Shown here: one piece after another, positions 56,854-64,000 of the stretch
Layout of the letters: the number at the start of each line of letters is the position of its first letter
Position numbering within the stretch: position 1 is the first letter of the stretch
Source of the DNA: Marinobacter persicus
Lineage (GTDB): Bacteria; Pseudomonadota; Gammaproteobacteria; Pseudomonadales; Oleiphilaceae
Direction of reading: 5' to 3'
Length of the DNA: 64,000 nucleotides
NCBI RefSeq assembly: GCF_002934325.1
Contig: NZ_PTIV01000001.1
Location: forward strand, 124,001 to 188,000
Notes under the pieces: generated by a model
What the model was told of the DNA's origin: nothing
What the model saw: the letters and a program-made list of their open reading frames with translations, nothing else
Database searches by the model: none
Position numbers and translations under genes: made by a program

Positions 56854-58683
56854 TCAGCCCCACACCCAGAGAATCACCGGCACAGCCACGACGGTTACCA
56901 CCACCGAAAGTGGCAGGCCCAGACGCCAGTAATCACCGAAGCGATAGCCACCCGGCTCCATCACCAAGGCATTGGACTGGTGGCCGATGGGCGTCAGGAA
57001 GGCACAGGAGGCACCCACGGCCACCGCCATCAAGGCGGCATCCGGCGCCAGGCCCAGTTGTTCCGAGAGGCCCAGGGCGATGGGGGCCACCAGGACCGCT
57101 GCCGCCGCATTGTTCACCACATTGGACAGCGCCATAGCGCCTACCAGAATGATACCCAGGGCCAGCCAACTCGGCTGTCCCTGCGCCACGGCCAGTATCT
57201 GGGCCGCAATCGAGTCGGCGCCACCGGTGGTTTCCAGCGCCTGGCCCACCGGGATCATGGCGGCCAGGAGAACAATCACGGACCAGTCAATGGCCCGGTA
57301 GGCCTCTGCCGGTTCCAGCAGGCGAGCCAGCACCATGGCCACAGCACAACCAATCAGGGCAACCGGTGGTCCCAGCCATCCAAGCAGAATAACGGCGATG
57401 GCTGCCAGAAACAGCCCGCCCGCCAGCCAGAGCTTTTTCGGGCGGCCCAGTTTAAGTTCCCGCTCGGCCAGGGGCAGGCAGCCCAGGGTCTGGAGCGTCG
57501 CCATCAGCGAGTCTTCTTCCCCCTGCACCAGGAGAATGTCTCCCGAGCGGAAACGAATATCCGCCAGTCGCTCTTTCAACCGATGCCCCTGACGGGCCAC
57601 CGCCACAATGTTAAGTTCATACCTTTCCCGCAGATTCAGACGGTTGGCCGAACGCCCGGTCAGTTGGGAGTTTGGGGTAATCACGGCCTCGATTAACCGG
57701 ACATCGCCGCTGGCAATCCTTTTTTCGGCCTCTTTTTCATCCGGCCGACGGCTCTCGGGTGAACCGTCTTCGTCCTCTTCTTCCTTTTGCTCTTCAACCG
57801 CGTGAGCCAAAGCCAGCCCGGTGTGGTCCAGAAATTCCTCCAGGGTCTGGGTATCCGCCTGCACCAGAAGGACATCGCCTTCACGCAATACGGTAAACGT
57901 GGACGGAGCCGGCGCACTTTCCTCGTCCCTGATCAACGCCAGGACCACCAGGCTCTGTGCGTTGTCACCGGATGTCAGAAGCTTATGCAGGGTGCCACCG
58001 GCGTAGTCCGAATCCTCCGGCACCCGCAACTCGGTTACGTAGTCGCCGACACTGAACAAGCTCTCCCCGTTGGCAGCCTCTTCCCGTTTCGGGGTCAGAC
58101 GCCAGCCGATGAGCCCGATGAACACGATACCGGCCGCAGTGATAGCCAGGCCTGCCGGGGCAAAATCCAGCAACCCGAAGGCGCCGGTTTCCCGGTAGCT
58201 GGCGATGATGATGTTGGGCGGCGTGCCGATCAGGGTGATGGTACCGCCCAGGAGAGAACCGAAAGCGAGGGGCATTAACAGCAGGGAGGGTGAGCGGCCG
58301 GATTGCCGGGACATCCAGATCGCCACCGGCATCAATAAGGCCAGTGCCCCGACGTTATTGATGAACGCCGAGCACAGGGCAACCACCAAACTCAGGGTCA
58401 CCACCTGCAGCACGGCGTTATGCCCAACCCTTGCCAGTAGCCGGGCCACCGCATCCACCACACCACCGTTCACCAGGCCCTGGCTGATCACCAATACAGC
58501 TGCCACCGTAATCACAGCGGGGTGGCTAAAGCCGGAGAACAGTTGGTCACCCGGCACCAGGCCGGTGACCGACACCGCCAGCAAGGCCAGCATCGCGACG
58601 ACATCAAATCGGATCCGGTTCCAGACAAACAGGACAAGCGTGACGCCCAGAATCAGAAATATCATCCATTGATCAGACAACAT
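56854..58683 (-). CDS. SLC13/DASS-type sodium:anion symporter with two TrkA-C domains
   Basis: A 609-residue inner-membrane protein from ATG 58683 (GGGGCC upstream). Two membrane halves flank a soluble insert with two TrkA-C/RCK_C domains (about 205-290 and 330-420). The repeated motifs SAFINNVGALALLMPVAI with LIGTPPNIIIASY, and SNVVNNAAAAVLVAPIAL with TPIGHQSNALVM, are the clamshell motifs of the divalent-anion symporter group. Substrate (sulfate, dicarboxylate or other) unknown. The acidic linker EEQKEEEDEDGSPESRRPDE between the soluble domains is unusual. Confidence 0.87.
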   Translation of the reverse strand: MLSDQWMIFLILGVTLVLFVWNRIRFDVVAMLALLAVSVTGLVPGDQLFSGFSHPAVITVAAVLVISQGLVNGGVVDAVARLLARVGHNAVLQVVTLSLVVALCSAFINNVGALALLMPVAIWMSRQSGRSPSLLLMPLAFGSLLGGTITLIGTPPNIIIASYRETGAFGLLDFAPAGLAITAAGIVFIGLIGWRLTPKREEAANGESLFSVGDYVTELRVPEDSDYAGGTLHKLLTSGDNAQSLVVLALIRDEESAPAPSTFTVLREGDVLLVQADTQTLEEFLDHTGLALAHAVEEQKEEEDEDGSPESRRPDEKEAEKRIASGDVRLIEAVITPNSQLTGRSANRLNLRERYELNIVAVARQGHRLKERLADIRFRSGDILLVQGEEDSLMATLQTLGCLPLAERELKLGRPKKLWLAGGLFLAAIAVILLGWLGPPVALIGCAVAMVLARLLEPAEAYRAIDWSVIVLLAAMIPVGQALETTGGADSIAAQILAVAQGQPSWLALGIILVGAMALSNVVNNAAAAVLVAPIALGLSEQLGLAPDAALMAVAVGASCAFLTPIGHQSNALVMEPGGYRFGDYWRLGLPLSVVVTVVAVPVILWVWG

Positions 58684-58828
58684 CGACCGGCCCCTACTCC
58701 AAACAACGTCGATTATATTTACAGGCCAACCCTTTGGCCCGGGCGTCCATGACGGCAAGGTGCTGATATTCCGCCAGCTTCAGGAACTGGCCCGAGACCT
58801 GCTTTTCGGTGGTCCGAGGAAACGGATC

Positions 58829-60220
58829 ATGGAACAGAAACCAAAATTGCTCTGGCTTTCGGCCGACAGGCGTCAGAACAACATCCATCAGCTGCTCACA
58901 AACCAGTGGCAGCTGAACCGGATTCACCCGGGCGAGCCTCTGCATACCCAAGAACCGGAGTGCCGCGGCAGACCTATCGGTGTTTGCGATCTGGCCAGCC
59001 TGACACAGGGTCAGTATGCCCACATTGACCAGTGGCTGGAACACCTGCCAGCCAGCTCGTGGCTGGCCATTGTGCAGACCGGCCAGCTGGATCACCCCCA
59101 GGTTCGACGCCTGATTCAGGACTACTGCCAGGACTACCACACCCTCCCCGTTGACTGGCGACGCCTGCGTTACAGTCTAGGGCATATGTGGGGAATGGCC
59201 TGTCTGGGCAACCTGGAGGTCGACCACAATCGCGCCAGCTATCAACACTTTGCCTTGAAGGGGCCTTCGCAGGCCATTCGCCGGACCCGTACCCTGCTGA
59301 GGCGGTTTGCAGCCACTAATGAGCCGGTGCTGATTTACGGCGAGAATGGCACCGGCCGGGACGCGGCAGCCCACTTTGTTCATCGGGAATCGCGCCGACG
59401 CCACCAGCCGCTGGTCACGGTAAACTGTGCAGCCCTTCCCCCTTCCCTGACCCAGAGCGAACTGTTTGGCCATGAACGCGGCGCGTTCACCCATGCCCTC
59501 AAGGCCCGCAAGGGCCGGATAGAGGCAGCCGATGGCGGCACCCTGGTGTTGGCCGGGGCTGATGAGCTCTGCCCGGAACAGCAATCGGCCATTCTTCGTT
59601 TTCTCCAGGACGGGCAGGTGGAGCCCATTGGCGCCAACCACTCCACCCAGGTAGACGTACGCATTATCGCCACCTGCAATACCCCCCTGGAAGACCTGGT
59701 GCACGCCGGTCATTTCCGGGAGGACGTGATGTATCGGCTGGGCAACCTGACAGTCACCATGCCGCCCCTTAGGGATCGGCTGGAAGACCTGCCCGGCCTG
59801 GTACAGCGCATGCTGGACAACACCACCAACCAGAAACACTGGATCGACAACGCCACATTGCTGGCCATGGCCCGCCATAACTGGCCCGGCAACCTCCGGG
59901 AACTCCAGAACCGGCTGAGCCAGGCGGTGCTGCTGTCCCGAAGCCTCCGTATACAGCCGGAGGACATGGGGCTACTGCAAACCACGCCACCAATGCAGAC
60001 AGATCGTTATTCCCTCCAGGCCTTCCGGGCCCGGGCGGACCGGGAAGCGATCACCACCAGTCTGTCGCTCACGCACCAGAACATTTCAGCCGCGGCCCGG
60101 CTACTGAAGATTTCCCGGGTGTCGTTTTACCGGCTACTGGACAAGCACCGGCTGACGCCACCTTCCGCAAAAACCCACAACAACGCCGACCCCGACCGGG
60201 GTCAAGGAGAGACCTCATGA
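58829..60220 (+). CDS. VpsR-like transcription regulator with degenerate AAA+ motifs
   Basis: A 463-residue protein of the NtrC/VpsR group. ATG 58829 has GAGGA 8 bases upstream. The N-terminus (1-130) is receiver-like with a possible phospho-Asp D54 in PIGVCDLASL. The central AAA+ domain is decayed: Walker A reads GENGTGRD (Lys to Arg at 177), the sigma-54 loop reads GAFTHA instead of GAFTGA, and Walker B reads GGTLVLAGADEL without its Asp-Glu. A C-terminal Fis-type helix-turn-helix (ISAAARLLKISRVSFYRLLD) is intact. Like VpsR of Vibrio it may act with sigma-70 and c-di-GMP; that is inferred. It overlaps the next gene by 4 bases and faces the matrix-protein operon. Confidence 0.85.
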   Translation: MEQKPKLLWLSADRRQNNIHQLLTNQWQLNRIHPGEPLHTQEPECRGRPIGVCDLASLTQGQYAHIDQWLEHLPASSWLAIVQTGQLDHPQVRRLIQDYCQDYHTLPVDWRRLRYSLGHMWGMACLGNLEVDHNRASYQHFALKGPSQAIRRTRTLLRRFAATNEPVLIYGENGTGRDAAAHFVHRESRRRHQPLVTVNCAALPPSLTQSELFGHERGAFTHALKARKGRIEAADGGTLVLAGADELCPEQQSAILRFLQDGQVEPIGANHSTQVDVRIIATCNTPLEDLVHAGHFREDVMYRLGNLTVTMPPLRDRLEDLPGLVQRMLDNTTNQKHWIDNATLLAMARHNWPGNLRELQNRLSQAVLLSRSLRIQPEDMGLLQTTPPMQTDRYSLQAFRARADREAITTSLSLTHQNISAAARLLKISRVSFYRLLDKHRLTPPSAKTHNNADPDRGQGETS

Positions 60221-61248
60221 AACAGCTTGCCACTCTGGGACTGGCCGCCTGCCTCGCCCCCTTTGCCCACGCCGAACCCAACGACACTGCCACCGAGATT
60301 GCCTCAATCACCGCCGACCGGGGCATTGTCACGCAACCGGGACGTTTCACTTTTGAACCGTCGTTTTCCTATGCCCACAGCAGTGCAACCAAGGTGGCGG
60401 TGGAAGGCTATACGGTGATCCCCGCCCTGCTGGTGGGGCTCATCAATATTTCCGAAATCCAGCGCGATGTGTTCGTCGGCGCGTTAACCACCAAGTACGG
60501 ATTCACCAGCCGATTCGAAGCCGGGCTTCGGGTTCCCTATCTCAGCATCGAAGAGGATATTCGTGCCCGAGAGGCCTTTAGCGGCACCCCCATTGACACG
60601 TTGGAAGAGTCTTCGGGCGAAGGCCTGGGGGATGTGGAACTGGCGCTACGCTACCAGCTCAATGATGGTCTGGACGGCTGGCCTTACCTGATCGGCACGT
60701 TCCGGGCCAAGGCGCCGACCGGTGATGGGCCCTATGACGTTGACCGGGACCCAATTACCGGTACGGATGGAGAAGTGGTGAGGGACAAAGACGGCAATCC
60801 CATTGGCTACGAGCTGGCCGAACGCCCCACCGGCTCAGGCTTCTGGTCGGTGGAGCCAGGCTTGTCGTTCATCTACCCTTCCGATCCCGCTGTGCTGTTC
60901 GGCAACCTGAGCTACGTGTGGACCATTGAGGACGACCAGGGGCCCGAGAATGGCGGCACGGTGGATCCCGGGGATGTCGTCCGGTTTGGCTTTGGCATGG
61001 GCTTCGCCTTCAACGAACGCACCTCGTTCAGCCTGGGGTACGATCACTCTGTCATTGGCGAGACCACCTACGAGCTGGGAAATGACTTGTTTGCCGCCAA
61101 CTTCAGCCGTACCCAGGTCGCCTCGCTCGCCTTTGGACTGTCTCACCGGGTAACCAGTGACACCCTGCTGAGCCTGACCGTTGCCATCGGGGTCACCGAT
61201 GCCGCACCCGACACGGAGATTACCCTGAAGCTGCCGATCAACCTGTAA
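60217..61248 (+). CDS. Outer-membrane beta-barrel-like protein of the matrix locus
   Basis: A 343-residue exported protein with a clear signal peptide (MKQLATLGLAACLAPFAHA, cut before EPN). The mature part is rich in alternating aromatic/small strands (RFTFEPSFSYAHS, SRFEAGLRVPYLS, LAFGLSHRVTSDTLLSLTVA) and ends in LKLPINL, like an outer-membrane barrel. It resembles proteins called MetA-pathway or putative transporter (PF13557-like). FapF, the export pore of the Fap amyloid system, has a comparable form in my memory. Starts inside the end of the VpsR-like gene and converges on the matrix operon 6 bases away. Confidence 0.7.
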   Translation: MKQLATLGLAACLAPFAHAEPNDTATEIASITADRGIVTQPGRFTFEPSFSYAHSSATKVAVEGYTVIPALLVGLINISEIQRDVFVGALTTKYGFTSRFEAGLRVPYLSIEEDIRAREAFSGTPIDTLEESSGEGLGDVELALRYQLNDGLDGWPYLIGTFRAKAPTGDGPYDVDRDPITGTDGEVVRDKDGNPIGYELAERPTGSGFWSVEPGLSFIYPSDPAVLFGNLSYVWTIEDDQGPENGGTVDPGDVVRFGFGMGFAFNERTSFSLGYDHSVIGETTYELGNDLFAANFSRTQVASLAFGLSHRVTSDTLLSLTVAIGVTDAAPDTEITLKLPINL

Positions 61249-61254
61249 GCAGCG

Positions 61255-61716
61255 TCACGGCAACATCGGCAGGCCGGCATCCTGTGGCAGACGATAGACG
61301 TTGCCGATATTGTTCAGCTCAATATCCAGCTGGCGAATTTGCTGGATGGTGACGCTATTGAGACTGTTCTGAAGCACCGTCATCCAGCCACCATCGCCCG
61401 CAGCGCCGGTGGTCAGCCTCAGGCCGTCCGAGCCAATGCTCTGGGCCACCAAGGACTCCATTTGCAGCGACAGCCCATCACCGGTCAGTCGCTGGTTCAG
61501 GTTGGGAATGCGCAGGTGATTGATGACCTGGGTCTCGCCGTTCACGGCCACTACCTGCTCAAGCCCGATGGCAATCTCCAGTCCGTCCAGAAAGAAGCCA
61601 CCCCGCAGGGTTGCCAGTTCGGCATCCGACAGGGGAGTTTCACTCAGCCGCATCTCCGCCTGAACGCTCATGGCAACCAGAGTCATTGCCCAGAAAACGC
61701 CCATGTGTCGTTTCAT
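61255..61716 (-). CDS. Exported protein with double-glycine leader motif (153 residues)
   Basis: Starts at ATG 61716 with GGAG upstream. A Sec signal peptide (MKRHMGVFWAMTLVAMSVQA) is followed by LSDAELATLRGG (residues 29-40), a textbook double-glycine leader (LSxxELxxxxGG) of the kind cut by C39 peptidases. The next gene upstream encodes a C39-type peptidase, which starts the suspicion that this is its substrate. The C-terminal part has WMTVLQNSLNSVTIQQIRQL, matching the Q-N-x-Q module of the two other exported proteins of the operon. Function unknown; a matrix or amyloid component is proposed. Confidence 0.75.
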   Translation of the reverse strand: MKRHMGVFWAMTLVAMSVQAEMRLSETPLSDAELATLRGGFFLDGLEIAIGLEQVVAVNGETQVINHLRIPNLNQRLTGDGLSLQMESLVAQSIGSDGLRLTTGAAGDGGWMTVLQNSLNSVTIQQIRQLDIELNNIGNVYRLPQDAGLPMLP

Positions 61717-61720
61717 GGCA

Positions 61721-62413
61721 TCACCACTCCTGTGTACTGGGCCAATAAGGCAGAGTATGTCCCACGGACGGCCCCTCCAGCCCCTTGAACAGAGGCGCCC
61801 TCGCCAGCCCCGGCCAGTCGTCCCGGGCCAGAAAACTCGACCGGCCCTGCTCCAGATGGCTGCGAATGACAAATGCCGCGCCATCCCAATGCTGGTTGAA
61901 CTCTGCCCAGGAATAGGCCTTCAGGCCCCGGGCCGGATCACCCACCAGCACTTCGCGTTGGCTAATACCCTTGATCACCACAAAATGCCGGTAACCACCC
62001 AGGGTGACCAGTGCAATCACCGGCACCCGCACCCGCTCACGCAGGCCTTCCAATGGCATCCGGAATCCATCCGCCTGGTAACCATTGGCTTCGAGATATC
62101 GCTTCATATCCAGCATGGAGAAACCGTCCCGAAGCACCTTTTCCTTATCCGCCAGGGCCAGCATCTCGCTGAAAACATCCTGCTCTGTCACTGGCCAGTC
62201 GTAATGGTAGGAAAGCAGGGAAGCCAGAGCAGCAGAACCACAGCTGAAATCGTACTGTTGCTGATACAGCTGGGCAAAACGCTGATCCTGAAAGCTGGTG
62301 ACCGAAACCTCTACATGGCCACCGGCACCCGGGACCAGCACCGTTCCGGAAAAGGCGGTGGACCAGAGCAGGCAACCCAGTGCTCCTGCCAGCCACTGTG
62401 CTTTACCAACCAT
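61721..62413 (-). CDS. Exported C39-type cysteine peptidase (FapD-like)
   Basis: A 230-residue protein with an N-terminal signal or anchor (AQWLAGALGCLLWSTAFSG). The catalytic parts are QQQYDFSCGSAALASLL with Cys58, GGYRHFVVIKG with His143 and LVGDPARG with Asp159, the C39 triad with the oxyanion Gln five to six residues before the Cys. It has no ABC-transporter domains, so it is a stand-alone periplasmic peptidase as in the Fap amyloid system (FapD). GGAGGTG is a strong ribosome site. Its probable substrate is the double-glycine protein 4 bases downstream. Confidence 0.85.
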   Translation of the reverse strand: MVGKAQWLAGALGCLLWSTAFSGTVLVPGAGGHVEVSVTSFQDQRFAQLYQQQYDFSCGSAALASLLSYHYDWPVTEQDVFSEMLALADKEKVLRDGFSMLDMKRYLEANGYQADGFRMPLEGLRERVRVPVIALVTLGGYRHFVVIKGISQREVLVGDPARGLKAYSWAEFNQHWDGAAFVIRSHLEQGRSSFLARDDWPGLARAPLFKGLEGPSVGHTLPYWPSTQEW

Positions 62414-62427
62414 GATCCACCTCCGGC

Positions 62428-62766
62428 TCAGTGATTGATGAGAATGTTGATCTGGGTACTGTCCTGGATCACCACCTGATTACCCGTGTTCTGAATCACC
62501 GTGGCGATGCCGCTCATATTTTCGAACGCCTGGTCCGCGATCCAGTTGTCGCCGGTGTTTACCGGTCCTGACAACACATTGCCGCTCACCTCGGCATTCT
62601 GCTGGGCCTCATTCAGCTGCCACTGAATGGGAACGCCCTGACGGCCACTGGCCGCATCCAGCTGCTTAAGGCTCATGGGCTGTGCATCGGCCCAGTCCTC
62701 AGCAACAGCAACTCCGGGCATAACGGCGACCACAAGCATCAGTACCCTGTTCATGACTTTGGCCAT
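62428..62766 (-). CDS. Small exported protein with AE-SG and QN modules (112 residues)
   Basis: A signal peptide (MNRVLMLVVAVMPGVAVA) is followed by PMSLKQLDAASGRQG, which aligns with the double-glycine leader of the 153-residue protein (PLSDAELATLRGG) but has lost the second Gly. The C-terminus has NAEVSGNVLSGPV and IATVIQNTGNQVVIQ then INILIN. These align with NDAELSGTVSGTNV and GAFAQNAGVGSVTQ of the 320-residue protein. So it is a short paralogue, perhaps a nucleator or minor subunit. GGGAG lies 8 bases upstream of ATG 62766. Confidence 0.7.
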   Translation of the reverse strand: MAKVMNRVLMLVVAVMPGVAVAEDWADAQPMSLKQLDAASGRQGVPIQWQLNEAQQNAEVSGNVLSGPVNTGDNWIADQAFENMSGIATVIQNTGNQVVIQDSTQINILINH

Positions 62767-62825
62767 GACACAACTCCCGACAAGGGAAGCTGCCCCCGTT
62801 GGAGGCAGCTCGCCCTGTCTCAGCC

Positions 62826-63788
62826 TCAGTTACCGCCGCCTGCGCTCAGGTTCGACATCACGCTGACGTTGGCCTGGGTCACGCTACCCACACCGGCGTT
62901 CTGGGCGAAGGCGCCGACACCGGTGAAGTTCGCGGAGCCACCGGAGATCTCGTTGGAGGTCCGGGTATCAACCATGGAGCGTTTGCCGTTGGCATCGCCA
63001 TAGGTGACGTTGGTTCCAGACACGGTGCCGCTCAGCTCAGCATCGTTCATGAACACTTCCATCGACAGGTTCATGGTGTTCGAGCTGTTGTCTGAACTGT
63101 CGCTATTGTCGGTGTTGTTCGAATCACTGTTGCTGATCGAGCTGTCAGAGCTGTCACTGTTGCCGCTGTTGGCAATCTTGTAGGAGTCAGTGACGGTGGT
63201 GCTGTTATCAGAACTGTCGGAGTTATCCGAGTTGTCTGAGTTGTCCGAGTTATTCGTATTCGAATTATCGGAGTTGTTGGTATTGGAGTTATCAGTGTTT
63301 CCGCTGTCAGCCACCTTGTAGGAATCGTTCACACTGGTGCTGTTGTCGGAACTGTCACTGTTATCCGAGTTATCCACGGAGGAATTATCGGAGTTGTCCG
63401 ACGCGTCGGTATTGCCACTGTCGGCAATCTTGAACGCATCGTTCAGGCTGGTGCTGTTGTCTGAGCTGTCGGAGTTGTCCGAATTGTCAGTGCTTGAGTT
63501 ATCGGAATTATCCGTACTCGAATTATCCGACATGTCATTACCGCTATCGGCAATCTTGAACGAATCAGCAACGCTGGTGCTGTCGTCGGAATTGTCGGTG
63601 TTATCGGTATTGGTGGTTGAGTTGTCATTACCGGAGTCAGTATTTCCGGAATAGTTGGTGTTGGCTGCGGAGCTGTCATCCGCATTGGTGTTGGGGCTGC
63701 CATCGCCCCCCTGTTCCGCCATTGCATACCCGGAGATACCCAGACTCATTGCAATTGCAGCTGCCAGCAGGCTTTTTTTGGTATTCAT
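62826..63788 (-). CDS. Asn/Asp/Ser-rich repeat protein, probable matrix or amyloid subunit (320 residues)
   Basis: Exported protein with signal peptide ending AMA before EQGG. Residues 30-240 are very rich in Asn, Asp and Ser. Four copies of a 15-residue module (STSVNDSYKIADSGN type) occur at about 70, 112, 150 and 196, separated by DNSDNS tracts. The C-terminal 80 residues are less simple and carry NDAELSGTVSGTNV and GVGAFAQNAGVGSVTQ. No Cys, high acidity, low complexity: features of secreted amyloids and biofilm proteins. AAGGAC lies 8 bases upstream. First gene of the leftward operon. Confidence 0.8.
   Translation of the reverse strand: MNTKKSLLAAAIAMSLGISGYAMAEQGGDGSPNTNADDSSAANTNYSGNTDSGNDNSTTNTDNTDNSDDSTSVADSFKIADSGNDMSDNSSTDNSDNSSTDNSDNSDSSDNSTSLNDAFKIADSGNTDASDNSDNSSVDNSDNSDSSDNSTSVNDSYKVADSGNTDNSNTNNSDNSNTNNSDNSDNSDNSDSSDNSTTVTDSYKIANSGNSDSSDSSISNSDSNNTDNSDSSDNSSNTMNLSMEVFMNDAELSGTVSGTNVTYGDANGKRSMVDTRTSNEISGGSANFTGVGAFAQNAGVGSVTQANVSVMSNLSAGGGN
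63100..63640. repeat. Tandem degenerate repeats inside the matrix-protein gene
   Basis: DNA coding for the DNS/SDN tracts repeats units like GAGTTGTCCGA and GTTATCCGA on the plus strand, with four larger units (about 115-140 bases) that each end in the module for KIADSGN. The arrangement can change length by recombination or slippage, so copy number may vary between strains. Confidence 0.75.
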
Positions 63789-63887
63789 GATTCATGTCCT
63801 TTTGATGATATTGGCTTAACGGGAATCCGTCCCATCCCGCCGCCAGTGAGCGGGGGCGCCAGGGCACAGATCCGTAGGAATCAAAAG

Positions 63888-63904
63888 AGCGATTAGTATG
63901 CCAA
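63888..63904 (-). promoter_or_regulatory. Possible sigma-54-like promoter of the matrix operon
   Basis: The minus strand reads TTGGCATACTAATCGCT, with GG and GC 12 bases apart as in -24/-12 elements (TTGGCACG-N4-TTGCT). Two or three positions differ from consensus. It would give a leader of about 90 bases before the 320-residue gene. Weak; the neighbouring regulator has lost the loop needed for sigma-54. Confidence 0.3.
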
Positions 63905-64000
63905 CCCCACCAATGAACTTTTAAGCTTATGAATACCTGAACTATTTTCAACAACGTCCCGAATCCGAAGGAAAGCCAAAAAGCCTGAACCTGTATCACC

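Noticed and set aside
63100..63640. CRISPR-like repeat array
   Set aside because: The repeats are in frame, degenerate and code for DNS/SDN tracts in an exported protein; there are no uniform spacers and no cas genes.

Overview
The window is about 64 kb of a GC-rich gammaproteobacterial chromosome and looks most like Marinobacter or a close marine relative. The reasons are the tmRNA tag ANDENYALAA, a 6S RNA gene next to fthC, malate:quinone oxidoreductase, single-gene class II fumarase, an ExaC-type aldehyde dehydrogenase, a PHA-system protein, and the order ubiE-ubiJ-ubiB-hisI-hisE-tatABC-rsmE. This is inference from gene content and order; no database was searched. I saw no tRNA, rRNA, insertion sequence, prophage or CRISPR array.

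Layout. 1-8.8 kb: dnaK (cut by the left edge) and grpE behind a sigma-32-type promoter, recN behind two LexA boxes, fur, bamE, rnfH-ratA, an NSS-family sodium symporter, smpB and tmRNA. 8.8-23 kb: an ExoD-family protein, cheV, an uncharacterised operon of an ATP-grasp protein and a 674-residue protein with a possible Cys/His/Asn triad, mqo, a CaCA antiporter with a structured leader, msrA-msrB, a phosphoesterase, a CarS-like protein, fumC and exaC. 23-35 kb: the ubiE to rsmE operon, facing a UPF0149-pepP-ubiH-ubiI-DUF808 operon. 35-40 kb: a ZapB-like gene, zapA, 6S RNA, fthC, a nested inverted-repeat element, ilvA, rpiA and ppa. 40-45 kb: DUF2333, a LapD-like degenerate GGDEF/EAL receptor and a two-receiver diguanylate cyclase. 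45-58.7 kb: aroQ-accB-accC-prmA, a DUF3426 zinc-ribbon protein, dusB-fis, purH-purD, a CPA2 antiporter, an EgtB/SenA-like protein and a DASS-type transporter.

The last 5 kb (58.8-63.9 kb) is the most unusual region. A VpsR-like regulator with a degenerate AAA+ core and an outer-membrane barrel-like protein run rightward. Converging on them is a leftward operon of a 320-residue Asn/Asp/Ser-rich repeat protein, a 112-residue exported protein, a periplasmic C39-type cysteine peptidase, and a 153-residue exported protein with a perfect double-glycine leader motif. The exported proteins share C-terminal sequence. The parts list resembles the Pseudomonas Fap functional-amyloid locus (C39-like FapD, barrel FapF, repeat-bearing amyloid subunits), but the sequences look distinct. 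I propose a biofilm-matrix or amyloid export system. The c-di-GMP genes at 41-45 kb fit a surface-attachment lifestyle, but a direct link is only inference.
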